A program made the position numbers and the translations under genes. From assembly GCA_965223165.1 (NCBI GenBank), contig CBDCVQ010000019.1, forward strand, positions 868,001 to 932,000: DNA of 64,000 bases, written 5' to 3'. The notes under the pieces were generated by a model. It had not been told where the DNA came from. It did not search any database and saw only the letters and a list, made by a program, of their open reading frames with translations. Origin of the DNA: JABDMH01 sp965223165 (lineage in GTDB: Bacteria > Bacteroidota > Bacteroidia > Chitinophagales > Saprospiraceae). Shown piece after piece: positions 54,860-63,390 of the stretch (the stretch's first letter is position 1; each line of letters begins with the position of its first letter).

Positions 54860-54868
54860 CCTGTCAAT

Positions 54869-55891
54869 TTACTCCAGGGGCTTAGCTGTGAGCCGGATCA
54901 GGGCGCCCTCCTCCACAGCGTGTAGTCGCAAGGGCCAGCAGATAGCCTCCAGTGCTTTTTGGCGGTTACCTTCCTCAAAAAAACCTGAATAGGGCATGTC
55001 TGCCAAATCCGGAGGCAGATCCACCTGCACATCAAACTGGCGTTCGAATTCTGCCATCACCCGCGACAGCGGTTGATCGTCAAAAGTGAAGCGTCCTGCC
55101 ATCCAGGGTATCTGCGCAGAAGCATCAAATTGGGCCTTTTCCAACGTCCCATCCTGAGCTAGCGTAGCCATCTCCCCCGGGACAAGTATGACTGCGGTGG
55201 CTCCCGCCGTCACCTCTACTTTGCCGGTCTTGCAGTGCACCGCAAACGTCTCCTCCCGATCGTAAATATTGAAGCTGGTGCCCAATACCCGGACACGACC
55301 GCTATGGCTTCGGACCGTAAATGGGACACCTGGCTTCACCTCGAAAAAGGCCTCCCCTGCCAGTCGGACGGTTCGCTCATTGTCAAATTTTCGCGCTCGA
55401 AAAGTCACCTTGCTCCCGTCATTGATGTGGATGATCGATTCGTCCGGAAGGACATAGGCCATCTGTTGACCCGGCGTAGTCACGATCTTGGTCTGAAAGA
55501 AATCCGTCGATCGCACGATGAAGAAAACCGCCACGCTGGCCGCTGCCAGCCAGGAGGCTCTCCGGAGGATGGTCCGAATACCGATGGGCGGTCGTGCATC
55601 TCCGGTCTGTGTGGTGTGGGTGACGTCATCGGATGCAGCTTTCTCTCCCTTAAGGGTGGTCTGAATGCGCGCCCAGGTCTCATCCTTACTGGATCCGATC
55701 TCCAGCGGTGCTACCTGAAGCTCAGCCAATAGTGCTTTAGCCCCCTGGATTTCGTCCTGCATCTGCGGATGTGCCTCCAGCCATACCGACCATTGATGCG
55801 CTCGCTCTGTTGAGGGCTTTTGTATCCAATCAATGAAGGCCTCATCTGCCGCAAAATCGAGTGCTTTGTATGTCAAGTACTTGTCATCCAT
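54869..55891 (-). CDS. FecR-family anti-sigma factor
   Basis: A 340-residue inner-membrane regulator. It has an N-terminal cytoplasmic part to about 100, a membrane helix (ASWLAAASVAVFFIV), a FecR domain (VLPDESIIHINDGSKVTF, VTVRLAGEAFFEV-type strand, TSFNIYDREETF) and a C-terminal DUF4974 region. It holds the ECF sigma factor and receives the signal from the receptor's STN domain. Confidence 0.93.
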   Translation of the reverse strand: MDDKYLTYKALDFAADEAFIDWIQKPSTERAHQWSVWLEAHPQMQDEIQGAKALLAELQVAPLEIGSSKDETWARIQTTLKGEKAASDDVTHTTQTGDARPPIGIRTILRRASWLAAASVAVFFIVRSTDFFQTKIVTTPGQQMAYVLPDESIIHINDGSKVTFRARKFDNERTVRLAGEAFFEVKPGVPFTVRSHSGRVRVLGTSFNIYDREETFAVHCKTGKVEVTAGATAVILVPGEMATLAQDGTLEKAQFDASAQIPWMAGRFTFDDQPLSRVMAEFERQFDVQVDLPPDLADMPYSGFFEEGNRQKALEAICWPLRLHAVEEGALIRLTAKPLE

Positions 55892-55894
55892 ACC

Positions 55895-56362
55895 CTATTG
55901 ATTTGAAAACAGCTCGTCGAGGTAATAATCTCGGGTGATGTCATTGTACAAATTGTGGCAAATGGTACCCGCTGAGTGCATCATGCTCAGGCAGTTGCCC
56001 TCGGGGTCGCGCTCATCCCGATGGCGTCGGTCCAAATAGCAATGGCCCAACTCATGAAACACCACAAACTCCCGCTGACGCGCGGAGACGCGGTTCCAAT
56101 AGGTCTGATCAATAACCACTCGGTCTGGACCATCCGCCTGATGTTGACATTGGGCGGAGACGCCCTCATCTGTGAGCGAAACCAGGTATCCGGACACAGG
56201 GATTCTTTCAAAATCTACCGTCACGCCGCGCTTGGCCGCCTCGACCACAAACGACGCAAAGTAGGTGGTGAGTTCATCCGCCACATACGCCTCCTCAAGG
56301 GCCTGATCCTTTTGGCATCCAAGGGCAAGAACGGCAACAAGTAATAGCAAAAATGTGCGCAT
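55895..56362 (-). CDS. Lipoprotein with HExxH zinc-metallopeptidase motif
   Basis: A 155-residue lipoprotein (TFLLLLVAVLALGC from ATG 56362; the frame continues to 56398). HELGHCYLDRRH is a gluzincin/metzincin-like HExxH motif with a further His, followed by CLSMMHSAGTICH and YYLDELF. It may be a putative peptidase anchored to the outer or inner membrane. It sits between the sigma gene (49 bp upstream) and fecR (3 bp downstream), so it is co-transcribed with them. The extra cysteine pair and short length are unusual. Confidence 0.75.
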   Translation of the reverse strand: MRTFLLLLVAVLALGCQKDQALEEAYVADELTTYFASFVVEAAKRGVTVDFERIPVSGYLVSLTDEGVSAQCQHQADGPDRVVIDQTYWNRVSARQREFVVFHELGHCYLDRRHRDERDPEGNCLSMMHSAGTICHNLYNDITRDYYLDELFSNQ

Positions 56363-56411
56363 CAATCTTCCTTTGTACAATCTAATAAGGCACTGCATGT
56401 CAAATTTGTAC

Positions 56412-56981
56412 TCATGGCCATAGAAAAATCAGTAGTGGGATCAGGGATGACATCAGCTTTCGCAGAGACTTGATGGACTGAAAAGTGAGGTTTCGCACCG
56501 ACTGATAGCTGATGTCCATGATTTGACAGATATCGTCGTATGAGTAATTTTCAAAATACTTGAGATAGATCACCTCCTTCTGACGTGCACTGAGCCGGGC
56601 CAGGGCCTGCTTGACCCCGGCAGCATGGATGGCCTCTTCCTCTTCCCGTATTATTTGCTCGTCAATGGCCCCCTCAGCCAGAAAGTCGTAGCCGACGTTC
56701 TCTTGCAGGTCGGTCACCCGCTGCTGACGTTTGGCCCCCTTGAAGATCCGCCGTCGCAGCGACACCAGCAGATACCGTCTAATCGAATCGGTGTCGCTCA
56801 GGGTCGCCCGGTTCTTCCACAGATAGATAAAGAGATCATGCACATGGTCTTCGATCAGGGCTCGCTGCTGAGAGAAACGCAGTCCATATTGGAATAGGGC
56901 CTCTGCATGTGCCTCATAAATGACGGCAAAGGCCCGATCATCTCCTTGCTTAAGTTGACTCCAAAGTTCCTGATCACTCAT
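56412..56981 (-). CDS. ECF sigma factor, FecI-like
   Basis: A 189-residue sigma-70 family protein. Region 2 is IYEAHAEALFQYGLRF then DHVHDLFIYLWKNR; region 4 is LSARQKEVIYLKYFENYSY with DICQIMDISYQSVRNL. It should recruit RNA polymerase to the promoters of the receptor genes. It heads the minus-strand unit and is divergent from a duplicated-domain lipoprotein gene. Confidence 0.95.
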   Translation of the reverse strand: MSDQELWSQLKQGDDRAFAVIYEAHAEALFQYGLRFSQQRALIEDHVHDLFIYLWKNRATLSDTDSIRRYLLVSLRRRIFKGAKRQQRVTDLQENVGYDFLAEGAIDEQIIREEEEAIHAAGVKQALARLSARQKEVIYLKYFENYSYDDICQIMDISYQSVRNLTFQSIKSLRKLMSSLIPLLIFLWP

Positions 56982-57165
56982 GTAAAGCTAGCGGCTATTG
57001 ATCCAGCTGTGTGCCAATAACGTCGTCTGGTGACTTAATGGTGGGTGGAAAGGACGGCCTGCGGATCTCTTAAGAAACTTTTAACAAACAGCTTTGAGTA
57101 CATCTGGATCATCGCCGGCTTTTTCAGTTGTAAATATTTTCCAAACTAAAAAAATATCATAAACC

Positions 57166-57846
57166 ATGATTAAGCAACTGATGAGATTCAAATGGCTACT
57201 GGCCTTTGCCGCCACTGCCTGCATGTTGGCCTGTACCGAAGAAGAAAATATTGATACCGGTGAGGTGGAAAACTACGTGGATGAAGTCGTCTTTGACATG
57301 CAGGAGCGAGGCAACTGTGGCAAATTTGGCTGCTACGAATACGTCTTTCCGGTCACCATTGCTTTTGCGGACGAAACCTCCCTGGAAGTCAATGATTATA
57401 CGGAGCTTCGGGACGCCATCAGCGCTTGGCGCGAGGCCAATCCGGACGCGGAGACCAAACCGACACTTGCCTTTCCCTTGGAAGTCACCACAGATGAAGG
57501 CGAGGTCATCAGTGTAGCTTCTGCTGACGAGCTGCGAGCGCTGCGAGTGGCATGCCGCCGCGCCTTCTTTAGAGGACACGGACCCAAAGGACATCGCCAC
57601 CGAGGCCATTTTTGCTTTAGCCTCAACTTTCCCGTCACCCTAGCCCTGCCCGACGACACCACCGTAGAGGTAGCCGATCGGATGGAACTCAAGCAAACCG
57701 TTAGGTCTTGGAAAGCCGACAATCCCGACTCTGATGAACGTCCCGAGCTAGTCTTTCCGATCGATGTAACCATGGAAGATGAGACGGTTGTCACCGTCGA
57801 TAGCAAGGAAGCACTGATGGAGCTGAAGGATAGCTGCGGAGGCTAA
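57166..57846 (+). CDS. Lipoprotein with two copies of an approximately 80-residue Cys-bounded domain
   Basis: A 226-residue lipoprotein (LLAFAATACMLAC). Residues about 50-130 and 145-225 are copies of one domain: each opens with a Cys then FPVT(I/L)A, has DxTxxEVxDxxEL, an SW/SAW with NPD, a P(T/E)L(A/V)FP strand, VT...V(I/T)V and ends in a Cys helix. A His/Arg-rich link (RGHGPKGHRHRGH) joins them and may bind metal. It faces the sigma gene and may be part of its regulon. Function unknown. Confidence 0.65.
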   Translation: MIKQLMRFKWLLAFAATACMLACTEEENIDTGEVENYVDEVVFDMQERGNCGKFGCYEYVFPVTIAFADETSLEVNDYTELRDAISAWREANPDAETKPTLAFPLEVTTDEGEVISVASADELRALRVACRRAFFRGHGPKGHRHRGHFCFSLNFPVTLALPDDTTVEVADRMELKQTVRSWKADNPDSDERPELVFPIDVTMEDETVVTVDSKEALMELKDSCGG

Positions 57847-57875
57847 GTAATATCAATGTCAAGGTTTCTTTTTAA

Positions 57876-57907
57876 GGGCCACGGCGAAAGCACCGTGGCC
57901 TTTCTTT
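57876..57907 (+). terminator. Rho-independent terminator
   Basis: GGCCACGG pairs exactly with CCGTGGCC around an 8-nt loop (57877-57900) and is followed by TTTCTTT, 30 bp after the lipoprotein stop. Confidence 0.85.
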
Positions 57908-58105
57908 ATGCATGGTTGGAGTGGAAACCCACGCGCCCTAGCCACGCTAAAGGGGTAGAAACCAGGTGGCCAGGCATCGATCAGATCGGAATACTGATGC
58001 CAGAACGGCCTTACAATCTGTCGAAAACACTTTACAAATTAATATAATATAAATATTATTATTCTATCTTTACTAATCTCAATTAGATAAGAAAACGACA
58101 GAGAT

Positions 58106-61100
58106 ATGAAGCGGCTTCTCCTTCTAGGTGCGCTGATCTGGTCCTCGGTCAATCTGCGGGCACAGTCCGACTCCCTCGAACTGGTAGATCTCTACAACTC
58201 CACCGAAGGTGCTGCCTGGTTTACGAAGTGGGACCTCAATAGCCCCATGAGCACTTGGCATGGCGTGACGGTCAATGTAGACAACCGAGTGACGTCGTTG
58301 ATACTGGTCAACAACAACCTCAAAGGGTCTTTACCCAATCTAAACCTGCCGGAGCTGCTGGACTTTGCACTGCGGGGCAATACCCTGCGCGATACATTGC
58401 CCAGCCTGTCCTTTATGCGAAAGCTGCAGTTTCTCGATTTGTCCAATAATGAACTGGACGGCCAGCTACACGATTTCAATATGCCGGATCTGGGCAGCCT
58501 CCGACTAGACAACAACAAGCTGAGTGGAACCCTTCCACCCTTTACGCATCTCCGAGACTTGCAGACCTTGCTACTCAGCAACAACCGACTGACCGGCGGT
58601 CTGCCCGACTTTAACACGATGCCCAATCTGGCTACGCTGCGCTTGGCAGACAACCAGTTGGAAGGGTTTATCCCCGAGTTCAACTTTCTACCCAATCTGC
58701 TCGTCCTCGATCTCGGCAATAATAACTTCTTTGGTAGTTTGCCTGCGTTTCGTGGCTCTACCTCACTGTTTATTATCGACGTCTCTGACAATGATTTGAA
58801 CGGATTTCTGCCATCCTTCTCACGTCTCAGCCTGCTCAATGATCTATACGTACAGGGCAATCGACTCGTGGGCGATGTGCCCAATCTGAGTGCATTGCAA
58901 GATCTCCAGGTACTAGACATTTCGGATAATTTCCTGGGTGGATCACTCCCCGACCTCACGGCCAATGTGGACCTGCAGGAGTTTTATGCCGCTGGCAACG
59001 ACTTTGAGGGCAACATCCCCTCGTTTGCCGGTCTGGGTTTGCTCCAGCGCATTGATCTATCGCGCAATCAACTGGGCGACACAATCCCTGACCTCAGTTA
59101 TCTGACCAACCTGGAGGACCTGCGGCTCGACAGCAACAACTTTAGCCACTCCCTGCTCGACGCCACGGCCTTTGGCACGCTGTCCGTACTGCGCGTCCAA
59201 AACAATCAGCTCACCTTTGGTGACCTCTTTGACATCAATGGGACCGGATTGACACAGTTCGTCTATGCTCCGCAGAAGAAGATCATGATGCCCGACACTA
59301 TCATCGCTACGATCGGAGACAATGTAACCATAGATCTGGTGGAGGATCGCAACGTGCCCAATAATACATTCTCCTGGTATCTCAATGATGATTTCATCGT
59401 CGCCACGGCTATCAATCGTTACAACCTGCTCAATATCAATGGCCTGGACGAAGGCATCTATCATTGCATTGTCAACAACAACTCGCTACCGGCTTTGTCT
59501 TTGTTTTCGGAAGAGGTGCGACTGATCATGCGCTGTCCCATCAACGAGGTCAACGTAGTGGACACGATCTGCGCCGGAGATACCCTCCGGGTCAATGGCG
59601 TCAACTATACAAGTAGCGGCATGTATCGGGATACGGTACTGGTACCGGATCCAGGCACCTGTGACTCGGTATTTATCATCGACCTCACGGTGCGTCCGAC
59701 GTTTGATACGTCGCTGGTCGACACCATCTGCGAATCGGATCAGCTCTTATTTGGAGACCAGATCTTAACGGAGTCAGGCACTTATGTCGACACACTGGCA
59801 TCGGTGGCCGGCTGCGACTCCATTGTGACCCTGGCGTTGACGGTGAGGCCCTCCTTTACCTCGGTGAGAGAAATCGAACTGTGTTCGGGAGACACCTTGT
59901 TTGTCGGGCCGTTTGCCCACACCGCGGCCGGCATCTACTTTGACACCTTGCAGACCATCCATGGCTGCGATTCCGTGATCATATCCGATCTCACCGTGAT
60001 CGATACGTTTCTGTCCGTGACAGACACCACCTTGTGCTTTGGTGAGATGGTCATGTGGCGAGGGGAGGTGTATGATGAGACCGGTATTTACGTCGACTCG
60101 TTTATGACCTCGACGGGATGTGATTCACTTTTTGTGCTCGATCTCACCGTCCAGGAGACAGACAGCTTTTTTGTCGAGCAGATTATCTGTCGCGGAGACT
60201 CCATTGTGATCGGCGGGACAGCTTATTTTGAGCCTGGCGTCTACGTGGATTCGCTGATGACGCTAGCCGGTTGCGATTCGTTTGTGTTCCTGCGCCTGGA
60301 TGTGGTCGACGATTTCAATCAAGAGTTCAACTATACCTTCTGCGAGGGAGACACGCTATTTTTTGGGGACGATACGATCACCACCGCCGGCATCTACATT
60401 GACTCCCTTACGGCGCAGGGAGGTTGCGACTCTATCATCAAGGCACGTGTCAACTTTGTGGACTTTTGGTCTCGCACCATTGACACGGTCTTATGCTTTG
60501 GCGACTCGCTAAGGGTGGCCAACAACATATATAAGGTAAGTGGCATCTTCCGAGACACGTTATTTAATGCAAATGGTTGCGATACGTTGGTTGTATCCAG
60601 GATCAACGTGACTGACCCCATAGAACTGGAGGGGGCACGCCTGCTGCTCAACTCCCAAAACGTTGGCTCCATCGAGCCGACGATTACAGGTGGCTTCGAT
60701 TTTCTATTCTACCGCTGGAACACGGGAGATAGTACGCTCTTGCTCGACAGCGTTCCGGCTGGTGTATATCAGCTCACCGTCACCGACGACGCCGGATGCA
60801 GCGAGGTGTTTGAGTTCACCCTGGATCCGACGACCAGTGCCAGCGAAGGGCACCACCTGGATGCCACGTTGACCCTCAGTCCCAATCCCGTGTCACCACA
60901 GCAACCGCTTCACCTGACCCTAAAGACTCAGGAGTCGGGTCTGTATCAACTAGCATTGTTTGACGTGGTAGGCAGACGACTCTATGCCGCTTCGTGGGAC
61001 GTCCGCACGCCGGAGGCCACCCGGCAGCTAGTCGGATGGCAAAGGCAACCTGGCTACTACTTGCTGCGACTGCGCAATGCCCAGGGTGACTATCTCGTGA

Positions 61101-61120
61101 AAAAGATCGTGGTACAATAA
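58106..61120 (+). CDS. Leucine-rich-repeat surface protein with seven Cys repeats and type IX sorting domain
   Basis: A 1004-residue exported protein. Signal peptide; LRR cap (LVDLYNSTEGAAWFTKW, STWHGVTV); about 13 LRRs at residues 60-375; an Ig-like stretch (DLVEDRNVPNNTFSWYLND). Then seven repeats of about 51 residues follow, each with CxGD(T/S)L, G(I/T)Y(V/F)D(T/S)L and GCDS(I/V) at about 475-845. A type A sorting domain (LTLSPNPVSPQQPLHL ... PGYYLLRLRNAQG) ends it. It is a likely adhesin on the cell surface. Confidence 0.85.
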   Translation: MKRLLLLGALIWSSVNLRAQSDSLELVDLYNSTEGAAWFTKWDLNSPMSTWHGVTVNVDNRVTSLILVNNNLKGSLPNLNLPELLDFALRGNTLRDTLPSLSFMRKLQFLDLSNNELDGQLHDFNMPDLGSLRLDNNKLSGTLPPFTHLRDLQTLLLSNNRLTGGLPDFNTMPNLATLRLADNQLEGFIPEFNFLPNLLVLDLGNNNFFGSLPAFRGSTSLFIIDVSDNDLNGFLPSFSRLSLLNDLYVQGNRLVGDVPNLSALQDLQVLDISDNFLGGSLPDLTANVDLQEFYAAGNDFEGNIPSFAGLGLLQRIDLSRNQLGDTIPDLSYLTNLEDLRLDSNNFSHSLLDATAFGTLSVLRVQNNQLTFGDLFDINGTGLTQFVYAPQKKIMMPDTIIATIGDNVTIDLVEDRNVPNNTFSWYLNDDFIVATAINRYNLLNINGLDEGIYHCIVNNNSLPALSLFSEEVRLIMRCPINEVNVVDTICAGDTLRVNGVNYTSSGMYRDTVLVPDPGTCDSVFIIDLTVRPTFDTSLVDTICESDQLLFGDQILTESGTYVDTLASVAGCDSIVTLALTVRPSFTSVREIELCSGDTLFVGPFAHTAAGIYFDTLQTIHGCDSVIISDLTVIDTFLSVTDTTLCFGEMVMWRGEVYDETGIYVDSFMTSTGCDSLFVLDLTVQETDSFFVEQIICRGDSIVIGGTAYFEPGVYVDSLMTLAGCDSFVFLRLDVVDDFNQEFNYTFCEGDTLFFGDDTITTAGIYIDSLTAQGGCDSIIKARVNFVDFWSRTIDTVLCFGDSLRVANNIYKVSGIFRDTLFNANGCDTLVVSRINVTDPIELEGARLLLNSQNVGSIEPTITGGFDFLFYRWNTGDSTLLLDSVPAGVYQLTVTDDAGCSEVFEFTLDPTTSASEGHHLDATLTLSPNPVSPQQPLHLTLKTQESGLYQLALFDVVGRRLYAASWDVRTPEATRQLVGWQRQPGYYLLRLRNAQGDYLVKKIVVQ

Positions 61121-61464
61121 TGTCTAACTAGCGGCACCCCGGCGACCAGCCATTGAAGGTCGCGAAAGGAGGACGTTTGGGATTTCCTGGCGGGGCATCA
61201 GCTTGGTCACAAATAGATCGTGCTCGCGATTGTTCATTTGCACCCTGATCAAGCTCTGAGAAAGGGCTCCCGAGCTTCTTAGCCTACCATGGGCAGAATT
61301 TTCTATGGCGCAGATCCGCATTTCCTAAATGACTGATTTTCAGATGTATGAGATTCTCCACAGATATATTCTATGCAGACTAACATCCAATTATATATTT
61401 ATATTATTTAGATATAACATATATAATTTGGCCTCGGGTGATTTTTTTGAAATTTTTTTTGGTC
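61121..61464. other. 344-bp AT-rich region before the structured RNA
   Basis: No credible gene. From 61320 it is rich in A and T with many ATATAT motifs; the frame at 61124-61321 is not convincing. The last bases run into the possible promoter of the downstream RNA. Confidence 0.45.
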
Positions 61465-61472
61465 TACATTTG
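61465..61472 (+). promoter_or_regulatory. Possible -7 element for the structured RNA
   Basis: TACATTTG matches TAnnTTTG with TTTG at 61446-61449 (15-bp spacing). A second match, TAAGTTTG, is at 61619-61626, so the transcript start could be near 61480 or near 61633. Confidence 0.35.
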
Positions 61473-61479
61473 GTATATA

Positions 61480-62189
61480 TGAGTTAATCATATATATTTA
61501 ACTTCACGATATGAGGGTAGAAAGTTACTCTCGAAAAGTTTGAAAAATTGAGTTGATAAGTACAATCTCTGTTTCCCAAAAGCAGATACTTATGATCAGC
61601 GTTTTACTTATCAAAGAATAAGTTTGGTCCGAAAGGATCTTACTGATAAACTGCCACTGGAAGGCATATGCTGAGTGAAAGAACAGACGGAAGCCAGTTG
61701 GTCAGGCCAGGAAGTTTGCCGCAAGGCGAATGGAGGGGTCAGACACTAACAGCGGGTGGAAACCGGTTTGGAAGCGAAGCGCCTCGTAAGAGGTTTGTGA
61801 CCGTTAATCAATGGGAACATAACATCAGCTTTGGAGGTTGGAGCTGCTTGCAGCGAAGGCCGAAGAGGTTGAACGTTACATGTCTAACATGTTGGCTGAA
61901 TTGAGGTCATTCGAATCATGTCTGGCTGCAGGAATGCCGAATTGCGACGCCTTCGGGATAAGCGAAGAGGTAAAGATCGTAGCCGCTAAGGACGGATTAA
62001 AATGCCTTGATAGTGTGCTACCTCGGTAGCATGCGACCCGGCGATAGCGTCTTCAAAGGTGCCATTGCCGACTTTGGATGCCCGTCATCTGGTTATTACA
62101 CAAACCCGCAAGGGGGCGTGTATAGAACCGCCTGAGAGATGATAAGCAACCAAAAAAAGGGGGATGACGAAAGGAGTCCCCTTTTTTTA
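61480..62189 (+). ncRNA. Putative large structured RNA, unidentified class
   Basis: About 560-710 nt without a convincing ORF, ending in a strong terminator. Hairpins with GNRA loops on the plus strand are frequent: GGTCC-GAAA-GGATC (61626-61639), TTGCC-GCAA-GGCGA (61716-61729), GGT-GGAA-ACC (about 61755-61764), GCCTC-GTAA-GAGGT (61780-61793), CCC-GCAA-GGG (62105-62114). Others are ACATG-TCTAA-CATGT (61878-61892) and TGCTACC/GGTAGCA (62015-62030). The loops are GNRA only on the plus strand, which fixes orientation. RNase P, tmRNA, 6S and SRP signatures were not seen. The 5' end is uncertain. Confidence 0.55.
62153..62189 (+). terminator. Strong terminator of the structured RNA
   Basis: AAAAAAAGGGG pairs with CCCCTTTTTTT around an inner stem and GACGAAAG loop. 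The poly-A to poly-T symmetry means it could work on both strands. Confidence 0.85.
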
Positions 62190-62524
62190 TTTGTAGAACT
62201 GTGTAATGGTGGAGGTGTTGAACAGGTACCTGTGAGTGAGTCAGCAATTTAGCGTGTTCCACTGCAGTGACTTCTCTGGGAAATTTTTTATTGCCAAAGC
62301 CATAACCCTGGCCATTTGACGGATTACTTGATATTCTGTCAGACGGGTTGCCGTACTTAATATGTACAGATGCTAGCTGCTCTCACCTCGGCATGAGCTG
62401 CGATCTAGCGTTTGGCGAGGACGCCAATCACGTCCGAATGGTCTGCTACTAAGGATCCTCCCAGATAATCACGCTATTGTGATTTGGCGGACTCGCACCA
62501 ACCATTCCCTATCCACTCTTTGGC
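62190..62524. other. 335-bp gap between structured RNA and phosphatidylcholine synthase
   Basis: No gene or RNA signature seen; only weak inverted repeats such as AATCACGCTATTGTGATT near 62469. Confidence 0.45.
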
Positions 62525-63208
62525 CTATTTCCACCAGGTATAGCGCACCGTCAAATAGATGAAGTAGACAAAGGCCAAAAGGGCTACCGTCGTTAGGGCC
62601 CAATGTTGCTCGGGATAGAGGTATAATATCGCCAATAGGACCCCGATCATTGAAAACCCAATGGCGGCGGGCCAAACGGACTTCTTAATATTTCGGGAAG
62701 GATAGGATACTTCAATCGGTGCGAAGTGGAGGACACCGAAGAGCAGGATCATCCCGAGGTTAAACGTCGGTCCCTGTCTGAACACAAAGAAGGCGTAGAA
62801 CACGACGAGATTCCAGAGGACGGGAAAGCCCGCAAATTGATCTTTGTCGGTGACCATCCGTGCTTGACCATAGTAAAATGCAGAGATCAGGATGACGTAA
62901 AAGGAGGCCCACAATCGCACCGACGGGTCCACCAGCTCCGCTTTGTAGATAAAGTAGGCCGGCAGAAAAGCGTAAGTCAAGAAGTCGATTACGAAGTCGA
63001 TATTCTTACCCTGAATGTGCGGCAGCACCCGGCTGACCTCCCAACGCCGGGCCAAGAGACCATCACTCCCGTCGATAAACAGGCAAACCAGCAGCCATGC
63101 CATCCCTGCACGCCAATCCTCTCGATCAAAGGCGACTAGGGAAAGAAAGGCAAATACACCGCCGCTGGCAGTATACGCATGTACGGACCAGGCCTTTAGC
63201 TTCTCCAT
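62525..63208 (-). CDS. pcs: Phosphatidylcholine synthase
   Basis: A 227-residue membrane enzyme (about eight helices) condensing CDP-diacylglycerol with choline. AWSVHAYTASGGVFAF at the start is typical of Pcs. The CDP-alcohol phosphotransferase motif is the Pcs-specific long form DGx2ARx12Gx3Dx3D (Asp49-Gly50, Ala53-Arg54, Gly67, Asp71, Asp75), and the later LHFAPIEVSYPSR segment is also Pcs-like. Phosphatidylserine synthase is the main alternative; it has the shorter x8 motif. Confidence 0.88.
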   Translation of the reverse strand: MEKLKAWSVHAYTASGGVFAFLSLVAFDREDWRAGMAWLLVCLFIDGSDGLLARRWEVSRVLPHIQGKNIDFVIDFLTYAFLPAYFIYKAELVDPSVRLWASFYVILISAFYYGQARMVTDKDQFAGFPVLWNLVVFYAFFVFRQGPTFNLGMILLFGVLHFAPIEVSYPSRNIKKSVWPAAIGFSMIGVLLAILYLYPEQHWALTTVALLAFVYFIYLTVRYTWWK

Positions 63209-63390
63209 GGGTAGGATTAGATCCAGACGGAAAATAGGGAAATGTTTCTAGGTGAGACATGGGTTGGCCTTCCAGCCAAAAAAGACGCTGGCACATGCAC
63301 CCCCCTAAGCTCAACAACGTGAACAACTCCGCAGCGTCGTTTAATCGGCAAGGTGGTCAGTCCAAGATTGCCCTAAGGTGTGGGATATCG

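Noticed and set aside
61668..62029. Small plus-strand ORFs of 78 and 63 codons in the structured region
   Set aside because: Composition is not coding-like, the frames overlap each other and cross strong GNRA hairpins.
61480..62189. RNase P RNA, tmRNA or SRP RNA
   Set aside because: The RNase P core sequence AAGTCCGGGC, a tRNA-like TTCGAAT T arm with CCA end, and the SRP GGAA/GCAA core were not found.
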